Shown: positions 9,264-17,734 of the stretch, piece by piece
Layout of the letters: each line of letters begins with the position of its first letter
Position numbering within the stretch: the first letter of the stretch is position 1
NCBI RefSeq assembly: GCF_013155125.1
Contig: NZ_CP053564.1
Span: forward strand, 5,587,501 to 5,651,500
Direction of reading: 5' to 3'
DNA: 64,000 nt
Source of the DNA: Pseudonocardia broussonetiae
Lineage (GTDB): Bacteria > Actinomycetota > Actinomycetes > Mycobacteriales > Pseudonocardiaceae
The notes under the pieces: generated by a model
The model's database searches: none
The model's input: only the letters and a program-made list of their open reading frames with translations
What the model was told of the DNA's origin: nothing
Made by a program: the position numbers and the translations under genes

Positions 9264-9997
9264 GAGTGCTGCGCATATCTGCGCGTGTGCGAGCGAGGTG
9301 CCCTGTTCTTCCGGATGGCCCACTCCGCCACGGTGAGGTTGAGCGCCCAGCCCGCTCCGGAGAGCAGGGCCGTGCTGAGCTCCCCCGTACCGAAGACGGT
9401 CGCGCCGATCCCCAGCGTGAACGCCTGCGTGCCGGCAGCGAGCGCGATCGCGTAGGCGCGGATCATCCAGGTCCGGTGCCTCGTCACGTCCCGCCGCCGG
9501 ATCGCGGTGAACCCCACGACGATGCTCGCCAGCATCGCCGAGGCGAAGACCAGCCGGAACAGGTACAGGAGCTCACCCGACCCCGGCCGAGCGTGGAACT
9601 GGTTGAGCCACAGGGCCGAGAGGGCCACGGCCAGGCCCGACAGCACCAGGAGCCGTCCGGCGGCGCGGTGCCAGCCAGGGTGACGCCGCCGGATGCCGGC
9701 GGAGAACTGGAACGCGCCGAGGACGGCGTAGAGGCTGGCACTGACGATGTGCACGGCGACGGGCACGGGAGACGCGACGTACCCGGGGTTGACCGGGAGA
9801 ACCGCCGGCCCGCCCCACAGCTCCACCATCCGTGCGGAGCCGGAGACGATCGGGACGATGCCGAGCAGGACCAGGCCGGCCGGGACCAGCCAGGTCGGCC
9901 TCCGCTTCCTGGGTGGGGCGTTGCCGACACCCCGGGCAGGATCCGCCGGAGGTCGGTGACCCTGTCGGTCCACGAGTGCTCTGCGTTCCACGGTCAC
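9260..9997 (-). CDS. DUF2306-type membrane protein, cassette A
   Basis: A 245-residue multi-pass protein. After a basic N-terminus come about six or seven hydrophobic helices with the DUF2306 hallmarks: a His-bearing helix (VAVHIVSASLYAVLGAFQF), GWHRAAGRLLV, and RHRTWMIRAYAIALAAGTQ. Conserved histidines in the helices recall haem or quinone sites in other small membrane oxidoreductases, but none is proven here. The GTG start overlaps the upstream stop (GTGA) and its own stop overlaps the small-protein start. The full-length homologue is at 32489-33199 and an internally deleted one at 35438-35626. Confidence 0.88.
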   Translation of the reverse strand: MTVERRALVDRQGHRPPADPARGVGNAPPRKRRPTWLVPAGLVLLGIVPIVSGSARMVELWGGPAVLPVNPGYVASPVPVAVHIVSASLYAVLGAFQFSAGIRRRHPGWHRAAGRLLVLSGLAVALSALWLNQFHARPGSGELLYLFRLVFASAMLASIVVGFTAIRRRDVTRHRTWMIRAYAIALAAGTQAFTLGIGATVFGTGELSTALLSGAGWALNLTVAEWAIRKNRAPRSHTRRYAQHS

Positions 9998-10692
9998 CGC
10001 GCTCGTGCCGGTTCGGGCCGGGACGCGCCGGCGCCGGTCGTCGGGTCGGTGGCGGCCGCGCGCTGCTCACGCCAGAGCGAGAACCCGAGTCCGGCCAGCG
10101 CGATCCCGACCGGGACACCGGTCAGCCGGTCGACGGCGGGCGGCAGCAGCGGCAGCACGAGGGCCAGAGCCGTCCCGGCGGCGAGCAGCAGGGCGGCCCA
10201 GCGCGCGAGGATGCCGGCCCGGAAGAGCGCGACACCGAACAGCAGTCCGCCGAGCACGTAGGTAGCGCCCGTCATCAGGTTGACCGTCACGAGGGCCCAC
10301 ACGCTGCCGACGATCACACCACCGGTGGGGATCGCGAGGAAGTCGCTGACGAACCCGGGCGCCTGGTCGGCCAGGTACGGCAGGACGAAGGCCTCAGCGA
10401 ACTGGGAGGCGGTGATGAGCAGGAAGCAGGACCCGAACAGGACGAACCCGACCAGGCCCAGCCGTCCGGTCCGGGTGACCTGTCGGAGGTACATCCCGGA
10501 GATCCCGACCAGGGCCAGGGCCGCCATCGCCATGCCCAGGACATGGGTGACCGTCCAGGCGGTCGTGGTGACGGATGCGACGTCGTCGGGCGGGTGGACG
10601 ACCGCAACGACGATGAACAGCAGGCCCGCCGCGACGGCGGACATGCCGGCCGCCCGGGTGAGCCTGGTGGTGGTGACGGGCATGGACATCAT
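9994..10692 (-). CDS. Seven-helix membrane protein heading cassette A
   Basis: A 232-residue membrane protein, first gene of the coupled four-gene operon. Features shared with its three paralogues: N-terminal LTRAAGMSAVAAGLLFI, ISGMYLRQV after the third helix, GLVGFVLFG, a proline/glycine-rich loop, LLFGVALFRAGILARWAALLLA, and a C-terminal LGFSLWREQR. It vaguely resembles DUF4386 proteins but I would not assign it there. Three close ATG codons occur at the start (10692, 10686, 10683). A conserved palindrome lies 77 bp upstream of the 10692 start. Role unknown; context suggests action with the reductase at the membrane. Confidence 0.87.
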   Translation of the reverse strand: MMSMPVTTTRLTRAAGMSAVAAGLLFIVVAVVHPPDDVASVTTTAWTVTHVLGMAMAALALVGISGMYLRQVTRTGRLGLVGFVLFGSCFLLITASQFAEAFVLPYLADQAPGFVSDFLAIPTGGVIVGSVWALVTVNLMTGATYVLGGLLFGVALFRAGILARWAALLLAAGTALALVLPLLPPAVDRLTGVPVGIALAGLGFSLWREQRAAATDPTTGAGASRPEPARAR

Positions 10693-10768
10693 CCGCTCCT
10701 CGTGCTGGACCGACGCCGGCTTGTGTCGGCGACGACCCGGAAACTAGGACGCAGTGTGATGAGCCGGC

Positions 10769-10790
10769 GTCATCACATGCTGTGATTGAC
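10769..10790 (-). promoter_or_regulatory. Palindromic operator of cassette A
   Basis: ATCACA-TGC-TGTGAT (10772-10786) flanked by GTC and TGAC. It lies 77 bp before the membrane protein start. On the minus strand a -10-like TAGTTT follows at about 10745, which would centre the palindrome near -42, the position of a class II activator site. The same arrangement occurs in cassettes B, C and D. Confidence 0.75.
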
Positions 10791-10990
10791 GTGGTGATCC
10801 TCGGACCACTGCCGCCCTCGGCTTCGATGGACGAGATCTTCCCGGAGCGCGCTGGGCGCTCCACGGGAGTTGGTCACCCAGTGAGTCACTCACCCCGGAG
10901 ATCAGGCCTCACCCGATGATCAAGCGGGCGGAGAGCTGGTCCGACCACCCTGCTGATGCCGCCGGACGTTTCCGCAGGTCAGACGCGAAA

Positions 10991-11022
10991 CGGGCGGCTC
11001 CTCCGTGAAGAGGAACCGCCCG
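10991..11022 (-). terminator. Hairpin terminator behind tRNA-Pro fragment
   Basis: A 13-bp stem with one mismatch (CGGGCGGcTCCTC / GAGGAaCCGCCCG) around a CGTGAA loop. It follows the tRNA 3' fragment on the minus strand by ~9 bp, the normal place for a tRNA terminator. Confidence 0.7.
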
Positions 11023-11030
11023 TGTCGACC

Positions 11031-11073
11031 GTCGGGACGACAGGATGTGAACCTGCGACCCCTTGACCCCCAG
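11031..11073 (-). tRNA. 3' half of tRNA-Pro(GGG): probable att scar
   Basis: Read on the minus strand the sequence starts at the anticodon loop (CTGGGGGTCAAG), continues through the T arm (GGGTCGCAGGTTCACATCC) and ends with the acceptor strand GTCGTCCCGAC. Upstream of the anticodon the D arm and 5' acceptor strand are missing, so this is not a working tRNA. 3' tRNA halves of this kind are left by tyrosine integrases using tRNA-Pro as attachment site. One base in the T loop (CAC for the usual AAA/AAT) departs from consensus. Confidence 0.75.
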
Positions 11074-11293
11074 GTCGGAGGGATGTTGTCTTCTCCACGT
11101 CAATCACGTCGCGCACGTTCCAAGCGGCCGCGAACGTGCAGGTGCCGACGTGGGGTGCAAGGCCGCCGGTCCCCAGCCGGTCCCCAGCAACCTGCCTGAG
11201 CAGAACCGGCACACAGCTGGTGGGGATGTCCAAGCCCCTGACGCAGTGACCCGGGATCGCGGACTGCTGCTTCGGCGTGGACCTGAAGGGCGC
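11074..11293. other. Intergenic stretch next to tRNA scar
   Basis: About 220 bp without a convincing gene. Minus-strand frames give fragments only. No integrase is recognisable beside the att scar. Confidence 0.5.
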
Positions 11294-14200
11294 TCACGCG
11301 TAGGGAGCGGCGCTGAGCTTGTCGAGGACATCGCGCATGTGTTCGAGGGTGTGACGAGCATCGAGCTGGTTGCCGGGTTGCGGCACCGGGCCGGCGGCTG
11401 GATCGTCGGCTACAGCGATCTTGCCGGCTGCTTCGGCAAGGAGTGTTCTGGCCGCGAGTGCGCCGAAGTCCCCCGCCGTCCGCAAGTATTCGAGTACGCG
11501 CGCCGCGTCGTTGAGGCGGTCGAGCGAGGCCATCATGGTGATGAACTCGACCGCGGCGTTTCCGGCGATGTCGGTGTTGCCGGTCCGGAGCAGCTCGTCG
11601 ACGTGGGAGCGGAGGATCCGGAAGGCTTGTGGCCGGTCCCCACGCCGGAAGGCGGATCGGGCGTCGATGGGCGCGTTCACCGAGATGGTCCGGTCGGGGA
11701 CGTCGATGTCGGCCGATTCGTCGAACAGCCGATGGGCCCGCTCCGGCTCGCCCTGGAAGAAGGCGGAGTAGCCGAGCAGCGTCAACGCCACGTAGAGCAG
11801 GGTCGGCGGGCCGTCTACGCGGTACCGGTCTGCTAGTTCGGAGACGACCGCGTCGTGTTCGGCGAACCGCCCGGTGCTCAGCAGGCCGGACGCTCCCCCG
11901 AGCTCCGTGAGAGCCGCGGTGTAGTCGTCGCCGCTGCAGCGGAGCCAGGCCACCGCCTCGGCGCAACACCCGGTCAGCGCCTCCCCGTCGTCGTCGAGTT
12001 GAGCGCGCAGGTAGCGGATCAGGGCGTGGTCGGGCTCCCCGTGGCGGCGGACGAGACGCTCGAACCCGTATCGGTCCCCGATCTGCAGGTTCCGACGTGC
12101 GGCGACAGCGAGCCAGAAGACGATCTGCTGCTGGTCGGCCGAGGGTGTGAGGCCGAGGATCCGCTCGGCCCAGTCGCTGACTTCGGTCTGGCGTCGCAGG
12201 TTGACCTCGCCCGCGATCGGGCGGACGAGGGCTTCGGCCAGCTCGCGGTCACCGGTGGCGCAGGCCCAGTCGAACCCGGCACGGAGGTTGGGCCACAGCT
12301 CGGCGAGGCGGGCGACCCCATCGACCTCGGCCGGGCCGACCAGCAAGTGATGGATACAGGTGACCTGGGTCCGGCACCACGTGGCGTGGCGCCGGGCGAT
12401 CGTCTCGACCTCGCCGTCCTCCGCGAGGCGCTCGCCAGCGTACTCGCGCATGGTCTCCAGGAGCCGGAAGCGCCTCCCGAACGGACCGGACTCGACGGTC
12501 AGCATCGACCGCTCGACGAGGTCGCCCAGCAGATCGTCGATGTCGTGGCCGGCCGACCCGTCGTCGTCGGTGGCGACGGTGCGGGCGGCCCCCAGGTCGA
12601 AGGCAGCCGTGAAGATCGAGAGCTGCGCGAGGAGCGCCTGCTGGCGATGGGTGAGCAGGTCGTAGGACCACCTGATGGTGGCCCGCAGTGTCCGGTGCCG
12701 CTCCGCACCGGTCCGGCGGCCGCCGGTCAGGAGCCGAAGCGGATGGTCGAGCCGGTCGACGAGATCCGCCGGGGTGAGGGTGGTAATGCGCGCGGCGGCC
12801 AGCTCGATGGCGAGCGGGATGCCGTCGACCCGGCGGCAGATCTCCTCGATGTGGGCCCGGGAGGCGTGACGGTCGAACGTCGCGGACACGGCCCGGGCCC
12901 GCTCGGCGAACAGCTCGGCGCCGGGCCCGGCCGGGTCCAGGGAGGCCACGACGACGAGCCGCTCGTCAGCGACGCCGAGGGCTTCTCGGGACGTGGCCAG
13001 GATCCGCGTCCCGGGGCAGGTCGCGGCGACGGCCTGCGCGAACGCCGCCGCGCCGTCGATGACGTGTTCGCAGTTGTCCAGGACGATCAGCGCCGGGCGC
13101 GCCCGCAGTGCCGCGGTGATCGACCGGGACACGGTGTGTCCGGTGGTCTCGGTGATCTCCAGGGCGTCGGCCACCGCGCGGGATACGTCGCTCGACGACG
13201 TGATCCGGGCCAGCTCGACGAGCCACACGGCGCTGCGGGGATCGACGCCGAGCGCGGCCGCCACGGCGAGGCTGGTCTTACCGATGCCACCCGGCCCCAC
13301 CAGCGTCACGACCGGGGACTGCGCGAGAGCGTCGGCGACGGCGTCAAGGTCGTCGTCACGGCCGATGAGCCGGCCCGATCGCCACGGGAGGTTCCCGCGC
13401 AGGCCGCCCTCGATCCGAGGTGGGGGATGCTCGCCGTCGCCGAGCTGGAACAGGCGGAGCCCGGCCCGGTCGCCGCCGAGGCGGTAGGTACCCAGTTCGG
13501 GCAGGTCGTCCCGGTCGAGCAGGGCCGAGGTCACGCCCGACACCAGGGTCTGACCGCCGTGCCCGGCGCCGGCGATCCGTGCCGCCGCGATGACGGCCGG
13601 CCCGAAGTAGCCCGTCGCCCGCTCGTCGGTCTCACCGGTGTGCAGCCCGATCCGCAGGGCCACCTCGACCCCGCCGGGCCATGGCTCGCCGCTCACCGCC
13701 AGCTGCAGCTCGACCGCCCACGCCGCGGCGTCGTCGGCGCGGTGGAACGCCGCTTCGAAGGACTCGCCGCCGGAGGCGAACAGGTGCCCGCGGTGCCGGG
13801 CCACCGCGGCCCGGACGAGCTCGTCGAGACGGGCAATGGCCACGGCCATCTTCTTACGGTGCCTCGCCCACAGCCCCGACGAGTCCGGGATCTCGCAGAA
13901 GCCGAACGTCACCGTCCCCGTGGGCCGGCCCCACGGCGCGGCGCCGCCCAGCTGCCCGTCGTGGCCCAGTTGCTCGTCGTGGCCCAGGATCAGGGACTCC
14001 AGATCACGCAGGCGGGGACCGGGTTCCACCCCGAGCTGCTCGACGAGGTGCCGCCGCGCGCGCCGGAACGCCGCGAGCGCATCGGCCTGCCGTCCCGCCC
14101 GGTACAGGGCTGTCATCAGCAGGCACCACAGTCCTTCGCGGAACGGATGGTTCGCGGTGAGCTCGGTCAGCGGGCCGACGGCCGCCGGTGCGTCGGCTTC

Positions 14201-14695
14201 GACGTGGCGTGCGAGGTCGAGCTCCACCGCACCCAGCCACCGCTCCACCAGCCCGTCCACCACCGGGGCGAGACCGTGCTCACCGAGACCTGCCAGCGGA
14301 CTACCCGTCCACTGCGCCAGCGCCGACACGACGTCGCCCGCGTCGAGATGCCGCTGGAACCGGGCCACGTCGACCGCATCGGGTGCCACCGCCAGGCGGT
14401 AGGCCGCACCGGTCCGCACGATTGAGCCGGCACCCAGGCCCTTGCGGAGCCGAACGACGTAGGACTGCAGGGTCTTCTCGGCGGTACGAGGGGGATCCTC
14501 GCCCCACACCAGCTCCACCAGCCGCGACACCGCGACGGCCGAGCCTGCGGACAGAGCGAGCGCGGCGAGCACGGTGCGGCACTTCGCCGGTCCGACGTCC
14601 ACCGGTTCTCCGCCGTCGGTGGCGGCACTGACACCGCCGAGAAGACTGATCCGCACCACCGGGCTGCTCCCGCCCTCGGGGACCGAGCGTCCCAC
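11294..14695 (-). CDS. SARP/AfsR-type regulator with embedded degenerate cyclase domain and NB-ARC module
   Basis: A 1133-residue regulator. Order: SARP winged-helix DNA-binding domain (about 15-95, with LVWGEDPPRTAEKTLQSYV), BTAD (to about 215, LLMTALYRAGRQADALAAFR), a class III nucleotidyl cyclase homology domain (about 265-425, starting GTVTFGFCEI), an NB-ARC NTPase (P-loop LVGPGGIGKTSLA near 465, LIVLDNCEHVID near 538, RILATSREAL), then TPR-like helices. In the cyclase domain the usual metal Asp residues are not conserved (TDIEGS is CEIPDS; GDG is GGE), so it is likely a sensor rather than an enzyme. A later GTG (about 14658) is a possible start. Divergent from DUF4386/reductase genes, its probable targets. 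Confidence 0.9.
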   Translation of the reverse strand: MGRSVPEGGSSPVVRISLLGGVSAATDGGEPVDVGPAKCRTVLAALALSAGSAVAVSRLVELVWGEDPPRTAEKTLQSYVVRLRKGLGAGSIVRTGAAYRLAVAPDAVDVARFQRHLDAGDVVSALAQWTGSPLAGLGEHGLAPVVDGLVERWLGAVELDLARHVEADAPAAVGPLTELTANHPFREGLWCLLMTALYRAGRQADALAAFRRARRHLVEQLGVEPGPRLRDLESLILGHDEQLGHDGQLGGAAPWGRPTGTVTFGFCEIPDSSGLWARHRKKMAVAIARLDELVRAAVARHRGHLFASGGESFEAAFHRADDAAAWAVELQLAVSGEPWPGGVEVALRIGLHTGETDERATGYFGPAVIAAARIAGAGHGGQTLVSGVTSALLDRDDLPELGTYRLGGDRAGLRLFQLGDGEHPPPRIEGGLRGNLPWRSGRLIGRDDDLDAVADALAQSPVVTLVGPGGIGKTSLAVAAALGVDPRSAVWLVELARITSSSDVSRAVADALEITETTGHTVSRSITAALRARPALIVLDNCEHVIDGAAAFAQAVAATCPGTRILATSREALGVADERLVVVASLDPAGPGAELFAERARAVSATFDRHASRAHIEEICRRVDGIPLAIELAAARITTLTPADLVDRLDHPLRLLTGGRRTGAERHRTLRATIRWSYDLLTHRQQALLAQLSIFTAAFDLGAARTVATDDDGSAGHDIDDLLGDLVERSMLTVESGPFGRRFRLLETMREYAGERLAEDGEVETIARRHATWCRTQVTCIHHLLVGPAEVDGVARLAELWPNLRAGFDWACATGDRELAEALVRPIAGEVNLRRQTEVSDWAERILGLTPSADQQQIVFWLAVAARRNLQIGDRYGFERLVRRHGEPDHALIRYLRAQLDDDGEALTGCCAEAVAWLRCSGDDYTAALTELGGASGLLSTGRFAEHDAVVSELADRYRVDGPPTLLYVALTLLGYSAFFQGEPERAHRLFDESADIDVPDRTISVNAPIDARSAFRRGDRPQAFRILRSHVDELLRTGNTDIAGNAAVEFITMMASLDRLNDAARVLEYLRTAGDFGALAARTLLAEAAGKIAVADDPAAGPVPQPGNQLDARHTLEHMRDVLDKLSAAPYA

Positions 14696-14721
14696 AGATC
14701 GATCGGCTGAGCCGCGACCGA

Positions 14722-14745
14722 CCGGTGCAACCGCGGCTGCACCGG
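14722..14745. promoter_or_regulatory. Inverted repeat between SARP regulator and DUF4386 operon
   Basis: Perfect 8-bp arms CCGGTGCA / TGCACCGG separated by ACCGCGGC, in the 150-bp divergent promoter region. The position suits an operator for either gene. It is unrelated to the cassette A-D palindrome. Confidence 0.5.
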
Positions 14746-14845
14746 AACTCCACCGGATCCCGACCCGGCCCAGTCACGGTCTGCACACGGCCGGGGTCCA
14801 CCGGTCCAGGGCCACACGACCCGACCTCCCGTGAAAGGAACTCCG

Positions 14846-15610
14846 ATGACGAGCTCCACCCAGAATCCGGTCGCACCGAGGGACGCGCAGCCACCCGCTC
14901 CGAGCGTAACGCCGGCGGACCGATCGCTTCGCCACGCCGCCATCACCGCGGGAATCGGGCTTCTCGTCATGTCGGTGCTGGGCGGAACCGCCACATTCAT
15001 CGCGATCAACGGACTGGTGACCCCGGGCGATGCCGCGCAGACGGTAACGGACATCAGCGCGTCCGCGGACCTGTTCCGGGTCGGTATCGCGAGCCTGTTC
15101 GTGGTGATCGCGCTCGACGTCGTCGTGGCGTGCGGCCTGTACCGGGTGTTCAGCCCGGTGAGCAGGAGCATCTCGATGGTCGCGGCGGCGTTCCGGCTCG
15201 TGTACGCAGGCGTCTACCTCGCGGCCGCCGGCGAACTCCTCGGGGTGCTGCGCCTGCTCGGCGACGACGGCTACCTCTCGGTGATCGACGCAGAGCAGCG
15301 GCACGCCCAGGCGTTGCTGGGCGTCACGGCGTTCAACGATCTCTGGATGCTCGGGCTCGGCCTGTTCGGCCTGCACCTGCTCCTCGAGGGCTACCTGGCG
15401 AACCGATCGGCTGGTGTTCCGCGGTGGCTGGGCGTCCTGATCGCCGTCGCCGGTCTCGGGTACCTGATCGACACTTTCGGCGTCGTGCTCTCCGCAGGCA
15501 CGTGGACCCCGGTCGCCATGTTCACGTTCGTCGGTGAGTTCCTCCTGGCGCTGTGGCTGGTGATCCGGGGCCGCCGCATCACCGCGAGCGGGATCGCGGC
15601 AACCCGATGA
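14846..15610 (+). CDS. DUF4386 family membrane protein
   Basis: A 254-residue protein with about seven hydrophobic helices and the DUF4386 pattern: an early helix plus a loop with TDISASADLFRVGIAS, VACGLYRVF, RLVYAGVYLAAA, FNDLWMLGLGLFGLHLLLEGYL and GYLIDTFG. DUF4386 proteins have no known biochemical role. ATG 14846 is chosen because GAAAGGAA lies 6 nt upstream. Coupled by ATGA to the downstream reductase and divergent from the SARP-cyclase regulator, it repeats the window's regulator, membrane protein, reductase theme. Confidence 0.9.
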   Translation: MTSSTQNPVAPRDAQPPAPSVTPADRSLRHAAITAGIGLLVMSVLGGTATFIAINGLVTPGDAAQTVTDISASADLFRVGIASLFVVIALDVVVACGLYRVFSPVSRSISMVAAAFRLVYAGVYLAAAGELLGVLRLLGDDGYLSVIDAEQRHAQALLGVTAFNDLWMLGLGLFGLHLLLEGYLANRSAGVPRWLGVLIAVAGLGYLIDTFGVVLSAGTWTPVAMFTFVGEFLLALWLVIRGRRITASGIAATR

Positions 15611-16680
15611 ACGGGAGGAGCGACGCAACGCAGACGACCGGCATGACCGACCAGGCGACGGCGACGGCGACGGCGACGGCCAGCATGACCGCGATCGTCC
15701 AGGACGAGTACGGCACCGAACCCGAGGGCGTCCTGCGCCTCGCGACGGTCGCCAGGCCGTCGATCCGGGACAACGAGGTCCGGGTGCGGGTGCACGCGGC
15801 CAGCGTCGACCGGGGAACGTGGCACGTGATGGCCGGCCTGCCCTATCCCATCCGGGCCGCGGGCTTCGGACTGCCCCGGCCGAAGCATCTCAACCCGGGA
15901 CGGAGCCTCTCCGGGACCATCGACGCCGTGGGCACCGGCGTGAGCGGCTTCGAGCCGGGCGACGAGGTGTTCGGCATCGGCGCCGGCTCGTTCGCCGAGT
16001 ACGTCGGCGTCCGCACCGACACGCTCGCAGCCGAACCCTCGAACCTGTCCTTCGAGGAGGCGGCCGCCGTCCCGGTCTCCGCGCTCACCGCACTGCAGGC
16101 CGTGCGCGACCACGGACGTGTCCAGACCGGTGAGATGGTACTGATCATCGGCGCCTCGGGCGGTGTAGGCAGCTTCGCCGTGCAGATCGCCAAGGCGTAC
16201 GGGGCGGAGGTCACCGGCGTGTGCGGCACCGCGGCGGCGACGTCGGTGCGAGGCGCCGGGGCGGATCACGTCATCGACCACACCCGCGCCGATCCCACCG
16301 GCGGCTCGCACCGCTACGACGTGATCCTCGACATCGCCGGCAACCGGCGGCTGTCCCGGCTCCGACGCGCCCTCACTCCCACGGGACGGCTCGTGATCGT
16401 CGGGGGCGAGACCGACGGCCGGTGGCTGGGCGGCACCGGACGCCAGCTCCGGGCGCTCCTGCTGTCCCCGTTCGTCAGCCAGACGCTGGGCACGTTCGTC
16501 ACGTCGGAGAACGCCGACGACCTGGCGGTCCTCCGAGGACTCATCGAGTCGGGACGAATCGCGCCCGTGATCGACAGGACGTATCCGCTCGGCGAGGTCC
16601 CCACGGCCGTCCGCCACCTGGTCGAGGGCCACCCTCAAGGCAAGATCGTCATCGCGGTGTGGGCACCGGGTCGGGACTGA
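15607..16680 (+). CDS. Zinc-free MDR NAD(P)H oxidoreductase
   Basis: A 357-residue medium-chain reductase, paralogous to the enzymes at 7981 and 30889. GroES-like part with VRVRVHAASVDRGTWH and SLSGTIDAVGTG; Rossmann part with LIIGASGGVGSFAVQIA and DHVIDHTRAD; C-terminus GHPQGKIVIAVW. The first ~30 residues are a low-complexity leader with four TA repeats encoded by tandem GCGACG hexamers; a start at a later ATG (MTAIVQDEYG) would give the normal family length. The ATG at 15607 overlaps the DUF4386 stop, which supports the long form. Confidence 0.88.
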   Translation: MNGRSDATQTTGMTDQATATATATASMTAIVQDEYGTEPEGVLRLATVARPSIRDNEVRVRVHAASVDRGTWHVMAGLPYPIRAAGFGLPRPKHLNPGRSLSGTIDAVGTGVSGFEPGDEVFGIGAGSFAEYVGVRTDTLAAEPSNLSFEEAAAVPVSALTALQAVRDHGRVQTGEMVLIIGASGGVGSFAVQIAKAYGAEVTGVCGTAAATSVRGAGADHVIDHTRADPTGGSHRYDVILDIAGNRRLSRLRRALTPTGRLVIVGGETDGRWLGGTGRQLRALLLSPFVSQTLGTFVTSENADDLAVLRGLIESGRIAPVIDRTYPLGEVPTAVRHLVEGHPQGKIVIAVWAPGRD

Positions 16681-17069
16681 GGCCCCCACCCTGGCCGGCA
16701 CCGTTCAGCGGTGCCGGCCGACCCACGTGCGGTCCAGCGTCGAGCGCCTGGCAGCAGCCCATGCGCAAGGGGACGCCAGCTGCGCCGACGAGCCAGTCGA
16801 TGATCGGCTGTGCCGGGACGACAGCGGCGGGGCCGATCGCAGCCTCACTCAGCTCGGGCAGCGCGCGCGTCGTGCGTCTGATCGCCGCTCCCGAGCGACA
16901 TCTCGCCATCTGGATCGTGGGATGGATCGCGCTCGCGGCGGCCGTTCTCGGTGTGCTGGTCCCTTGCTCTCCCAGGGTCCGACTGTGATCAGCGACGACG
17001 GAGCATGAGCAGCACCCGGCGCCCGAATCCGCGGCGCGGGTCCCGTTCTCGACGAGAGCCAGGGCGAAG
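16681..17069. other. Intergenic stretch, no confident gene
   Basis: About 390 bp. A plus-strand frame near 16760-16990 ends with a hydrophobic helix (HLAIWIVGWIALAAAVLGVL), but has no ribosome binding site or clear start, so I do not call it. Confidence 0.45.
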
Positions 17070-17326
17070 TGCGGTTCGATGTGGACCGAGAGTGACGAGC
17101 ACCCCGACCTCAGGGCAGCTCTGCAGCAGCGCCCGGGCCATCGAGACCTTCGGAGGCGCGGATCGGGGCGGCCGGATATCGACCGCACACGTCAGGCGGG
17201 TCCTCGCGGACGCGCTGCAGCAACGCCTGCCCGTCGCCGACCTGGCGGTCACCTGATATTCGGCGTCGGCGAGCACCCGGGAAAGCCTCTTCCGGAACAG
17301 TACCGCGTCGTCGGCGACCATCACCC
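17070..17326 (-). pseudogene. Decayed response-regulator receiver domain (second of two)
   Basis: Reading starts well (VMVADDAVLFRKRLSRVLADA), moves to another frame (VGDGQALLQRVREDPPDVC) and returns (AVDIRPPRSAPPKVSMARAL), so at least two frameshifts interrupt a NarL-type receiver. The phospho-Asp strand (VDIRPP) is still visible. No DNA-binding domain follows. It sits directly behind another receiver remnant. Confidence 0.72.
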
Positions 17327-17334
17327 TTACCGGC

Positions 17335-17690
17335 GCCTGACCACGGGGATCGCTGCGGGTTCAGCAGCAGCGCGCGCACCGCGGGCTCGTTCAGCCCGCC
17401 TTGGCGATGAAACCGCGGGCGCCGCGGTCCTGGATCCGGCACCCTTGGTCGGCGCGCGACCGGCTCGCCACGAGCACGACAGACGGAACCTGCGCCGAGG
17501 ATCGCGGCCACGGCGAAGCCGTCGAGATCCGGGAGCTGCACTTCGAGCAGCACGAGCTCAGGACGCAGCTCACGCGCGAGCGGATCGCCTCCGCCCCATC
17601 GGACGCCTCCCCTACCACGAGGAACCCGTCCGCCGTCAGAACGTGACTCGCCATTGAACGGAAGGAGGGGTGGTCGTCCGTAACACCACC
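17335..17690 (-). pseudogene. Decayed response-regulator receiver domain (first of two)
   Basis: Segments of a receiver appear in different frames: TDDHPSFRSMASHVLTADGF, VVGEASDGAEAI, then in another frame LLEVQLPDLDGFAVAAILGA, then VVLVASRSRADQG and GARGFIAKAG. Only in the first segment is the N-terminal acidic pocket complete, and the 5' end seems to lack a start codon. Probably an old gene broken by several indels. Confidence 0.72.
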
Positions 17691-17734
17691 CGAACGGCTA
17701 TTCCCAAGGGTCGCACCGCAGCGGGCCGGATACC

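Noticed and set aside
11031..11073. Functional tRNA-Pro gene
   Set aside because: D arm and 5' acceptor strand are absent, so it cannot fold as a tRNA; kept as an att scar instead.
11855..14425. Long plus-strand open frame opposite the SARP-cyclase regulator
   Set aside because: No domains, low-complexity acidic/Gly composition; the opposite strand has the full SARP architecture.
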